Assembly (NCBI GenBank): GCA_913009535.1
Contig: CAJVXR010000062.1
Span: 1-9,093 of the forward strand
Length of the DNA stretch: 9,093 nt
Source: an uncultured Flavobacteriales bacterium
GTDB lineage: Bacteria; Bacteroidota; Bacteroidia; Flavobacteriales; Flavobacteriaceae
Reading direction: 5' to 3'
The translations under genes were made by a program, and so were the position numbers. Within the stretch, counting starts at the first letter, position 1. Every line of letters starts with the position of its first letter. Of this stretch, positions 6,948 to 9,093 are shown piece by piece. The notes beneath the pieces were generated by a model. That model was not told the DNA's origin, did not search any database, and saw only the letters and a list, made by a program, of their open reading frames with translations.

Positions 6948-8347
6948 AATTTGTTAAATTTTTGTTTGTGTAGTATACTTAAACTATCCACTATGTGGTT
7001 GTATGCGCTTTCTAGTACTAAATTTCTGTTTTCGTCGGGATCTATTTTATGATCGTATAACATTTTAGCTATTGTTTTGCCCTTTTTATTCCACTCTGTA
7101 TAAAAATAGCTATCAGCAACTAAAGTTTCTCCTTTATGATAACGAGCTAATGCAGTGTTTTTATAAATTTTTGAAGGATTCTTCAAAGCATTTACAAAAG
7201 ACTCACCTTCTAAATGTGTTGGCTGAGATATGTTTGCCAATTCACAAATTGAAGGATATAAGTCAACTAATTCTGCTATTGAATTTGTTTTTTTATTTTT
7301 AGGAATATTAGAAGCACTTACTATTAGCGGAACCTGAAGCGCTACTTCAAAATTGCTATGCTTTACCCATAAACCGTGTTCCATTAGACTCCAACCATGA
7401 TCACCAACTAAAATAATGACAGTATTGTCTCGTAACCCTAAATTATCAATAGCATTTATTACTTTACCTATTTGAGCATCTACATAACTTACGGAAGCAT
7501 AATACCCATGAATTAATTTTTTAGCCATTGTTTCCGAAACTTGGCCTTGTTTAGGGACCTGGTTATAATAGCGTAATTCTCCCCATTTATGATTCGCTTT
7601 GCGTGGAGCTGATTTTGGGAACACTGAATTTTTCGGTAATTCTATTTTTTCAGCATCGTATAAATCCCAATATTTTTTTGGCGCATTAAATGGTAAATGT
7701 GGTTTTACAAAACCAACAGCCAAGAAAAATGGATTTCCTTCTTTCTTTAACTTTTTTAAGTCTTCAATTGACTTGTTGGCAGTTTTACCATCGTCATATG
7801 CATCATCTTTAACATCAATATTTTCATACGCATTCCCATGTTTTCCGTTTTCTTCTAGCGTAATATTTTCTTCAGAAATATAATTTCTCCATCCATTTTC
7901 AGAGGGATACCATTCTTGATCCCACTCATCAATATCATTTTTTAAATGTGTAATTTTGTTATTACTAATGGTCGTATACCCTTCATTTTTTAGGTGTTGT
8001 ACCAAGTTTAATACATTTGGTGCTTCCTTTTTTATACTTGAAAAGTATGTTAAAAAACGATTTGAAGTAGGTCTTATGCCAGTTAACAAACTTGCTCTTG
8101 ACGCTCCACAAACAGGAACATTACAATACGCTCTATTAAAGGTGATACCAGAATTAGCTAAGGCATCTATATTTGGGCTACTAATTTTATTTTGTCCGTA
8201 AATATTTAATTCTGGCCGTAAATCATCTACCATTATAAAAAGTACATTCTTTTTATAAGTAGCGCTTATTGTATTATTTTCTTTGGTTGATTTACAACCT
8301 AAAAAAAGCACAATACATCCTATGACTATTAATTTATAATGCCTCAT
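6944..8347 (-). CDS. S1-family sulfatase lipoprotein, iduronate-2-sulfatase-like, with variant C-G-A-S-R motif
   Basis: Predicted carbohydrate sulfatase, 467 residues. The N-terminus is a lipoprotein signal (LIVIGCIVLFLGC) with the lipidated residue at Cys18; the residue at -3 is Phe, slightly off the usual Leu. CKSTKENN lacks the acidic run of surface-exported lipoproteins, so it may face the periplasm. Active-site elements are Asp41-Asp42 (MVDDLRP); the formylglycine site at Cys80-Arg84, which reads C-G-A-S-R rather than the common C-x-P-x-R; Lys131 and His134 (NNKITH); DVKDDAYDDG at 178-187; FFLAVGFVKPHLPF with His217; HGYYA at 280-284; VGDHGWSLMEH with Asp316-His317; and VKHSNFE with Lys329-His330. 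The same blocks occur in the downstream sulfatase, so the two are paralogs of one subfamily (probably S1_7), though clearly diverged. The start abuts the GH3 stop (TAAATG) and the stop overlaps the susC-like start. No Shine-Dalgarno sequence is visible, so both junctions suggest coupled translation. Confidence 0.93.
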   Translation of the reverse strand: MRHYKLIVIGCIVLFLGCKSTKENNTISATYKKNVLFIMVDDLRPELNIYGQNKISSPNIDALANSGITFNRAYCNVPVCGASRASLLTGIRPTSNRFLTYFSSIKKEAPNVLNLVQHLKNEGYTTISNNKITHLKNDIDEWDQEWYPSENGWRNYISEENITLEENGKHGNAYENIDVKDDAYDDGKTANKSIEDLKKLKKEGNPFFLAVGFVKPHLPFNAPKKYWDLYDAEKIELPKNSVFPKSAPRKANHKWGELRYYNQVPKQGQVSETMAKKLIHGYYASVSYVDAQIGKVINAIDNLGLRDNTVIILVGDHGWSLMEHGLWVKHSNFEVALQVPLIVSASNIPKNKKTNSIAELVDLYPSICELANISQPTHLEGESFVNALKNPSKIYKNTALARYHKGETLVADSYFYTEWNKKGKTIAKMLYDHKIDPDENRNLVLESAYNHIVDSLSILHKQKFNKL

Positions 8348-9093
8348 TTACAATTCGATTTTATCATTCACAGTTAAGGTTGTTGTTTTTAAATCTTTTC
8401 TAGCTGATGAACTTCCAGTCATAATAGTAAACTCACCTGGTTCAACACAATATTCCATATTAATATCATAAAATGCAAGACTTCCAGCATCTAAAGTAAA
8501 TTCAACTGTCTTTGTTTCTCCTGTATTTAAAACGACACGTTGGTATTCTTTTAACTCCTTTACTGGTCTTGTAGCACTGCTCACGTTATCTCTAATATAA
8601 AGTTGAACGATTTCTTCTCCGTCAAATTCACCAGTATTAGAAACCTCCACAGAAACTGTTATTTTTTCGTTACCACTTAATGAGCCATTCGATAAGGTTG
8701 GTTTTCCATAGGTATAGTTTGTATAGCTTAACCCAAAACCAAAAGGATACAATGGTGTTTTGCTCTCATCGGCATATTTATGAAAATAAGCAGAGGGTTT
8801 GTGATTATAGATCATTCTTAACTGTCCAACACTTCTTGCAATGGTTAACGGTAATTTTCCACTTGGATTCACCTCGCCAAATAAAACTTCTGCCACTGCT
8901 TGCCCCCCTAAATTTCCTGGTTCCCAGGCTTCAACAATAGCAGGAATATTATCTTGAAGCCAAGGTTCAGAAATAGGCTTACCATTTACTAAGACAATAA
9001 TTACGGGAGTTCCTGTTTCCCTAATAGCTTTTACTAAATCTAATTGTTTGCCAAACAAATCTAAGTTGGCACGCCCCATATTTTCACCAGCCG
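8348..9093 (-). CDS. Glycoside hydrolase family 3 beta-glycosidase, C-terminal part (5' end beyond right edge)
   Basis: Exo-acting beta-glycosidase (beta-glucosidase or beta-xylosidase type) expected to release terminal sugars from imported oligosaccharides. About 248 C-terminal residues are visible. The frame is open to base 9093: four codons (AGEN) precede the first internal Met at 9077-9079, which is therefore not the start. Counting from that Met, the end of the alpha/beta-sandwich C-terminal domain shows GRANLDLFGKQLDLVKAI, PVIIVLVNGKP, and EAWEPGNLGGQAVAEVLFG with NPSGKLP (50-77). The YPFGFGLSYT motif (111-120) follows, then a fibronectin type III-like domain from about 138 (VEVSNTGEFDGEEIVQLYIRD) to the end. 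The N-terminal TIM barrel with the nucleophile Asp lies outside, so substrate class cannot be judged. The stop TAA is immediately followed by the sulfatase ATG, making this an upstream gene of the same operon. Confidence 0.95.
   Translation of the reverse strand, partial: AGENMGRANLDLFGKQLDLVKAIRETGTPVIIVLVNGKPISEPWLQDNIPAIVEAWEPGNLGGQAVAEVLFGEVNPSGKLPLTIARSVGQLRMIYNHKPSAYFHKYADESKTPLYPFGFGLSYTNYTYGKPTLSNGSLSGNEKITVSVEVSNTGEFDGEEIVQLYIRDNVSSATRPVKELKEYQRVVLNTGETKTVEFTLDAGSLAFYDINMEYCVEPGEFTIMTGSSSARKDLKTTTLTVNDKIEL

Noticed and set aside
7072..8201. Three plus-strand ORFs (7072-7302, 7599-7883, 7956-8201)
   Set aside because: All lie opposite the intact lipoprotein sulfatase, and their compositions look like antisense artefacts.
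8680..8940. Plus-strand 86-codon ORF
   Set aside because: It is antisense to conserved GH3 motifs.
9077..9079. ATG as the start of the GH3 gene
   Set aside because: The frame continues upstream through A-G-E-N to the edge, and family structure requires a long N-terminal barrel before this point, so the Met is internal.

Overview
The window is part of a polysaccharide utilization locus (PUL) from a member of the Bacteroidota, most likely a marine member of the Flavobacteriia. Reasons: adjacent SusC-like and SusD-like genes, AT-rich DNA, gene starts without Shine-Dalgarno sequences in A-rich leaders, and S1 sulfatases that point to a sulfated glycan, as is typical of algal material. Genus and exact substrate cannot be read from the sequence.

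All supported genes lie on the minus strand, so transcription runs from right to left. From the right edge: the C-terminal part of a GH3 beta-glycosidase (partial), a lipoprotein sulfatase of the iduronate-2-sulfatase-like type, a SusC-like TonB-dependent transporter, a SusD-like surface glycan-binding lipoprotein, and a second, secreted sulfatase of the same type. The first three are translationally linked (TAA directly followed by ATG, then an ATGA overlap). The remaining gaps are 36 and 69 bp, so the five genes read as one operon whose promoter lies beyond the right edge.

Expected cooperation, from family knowledge: SusD captures a sulfated oligosaccharide at the surface and SusC imports it. 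The two sulfatases remove sulfate esters, and GH3 takes sugars from the non-reducing end.

The leftmost 575 bases are different. Just downstream of the last sulfatase is a roughly 39-codon remnant that reads like the N-terminus of an MFS sugar porter. At the left edge is a small exported-protein gene whose signal peptide carries an in-frame TGA and whose expected ATG reads ATA. The tail of the PUL therefore looks decayed. I see no tRNA, rRNA, CRISPR array, insertion sequence or riboswitch. The locus is mostly a conventional PUL; the best leads are the variant sulfatase motif, the porter remnant and the damaged edge gene.
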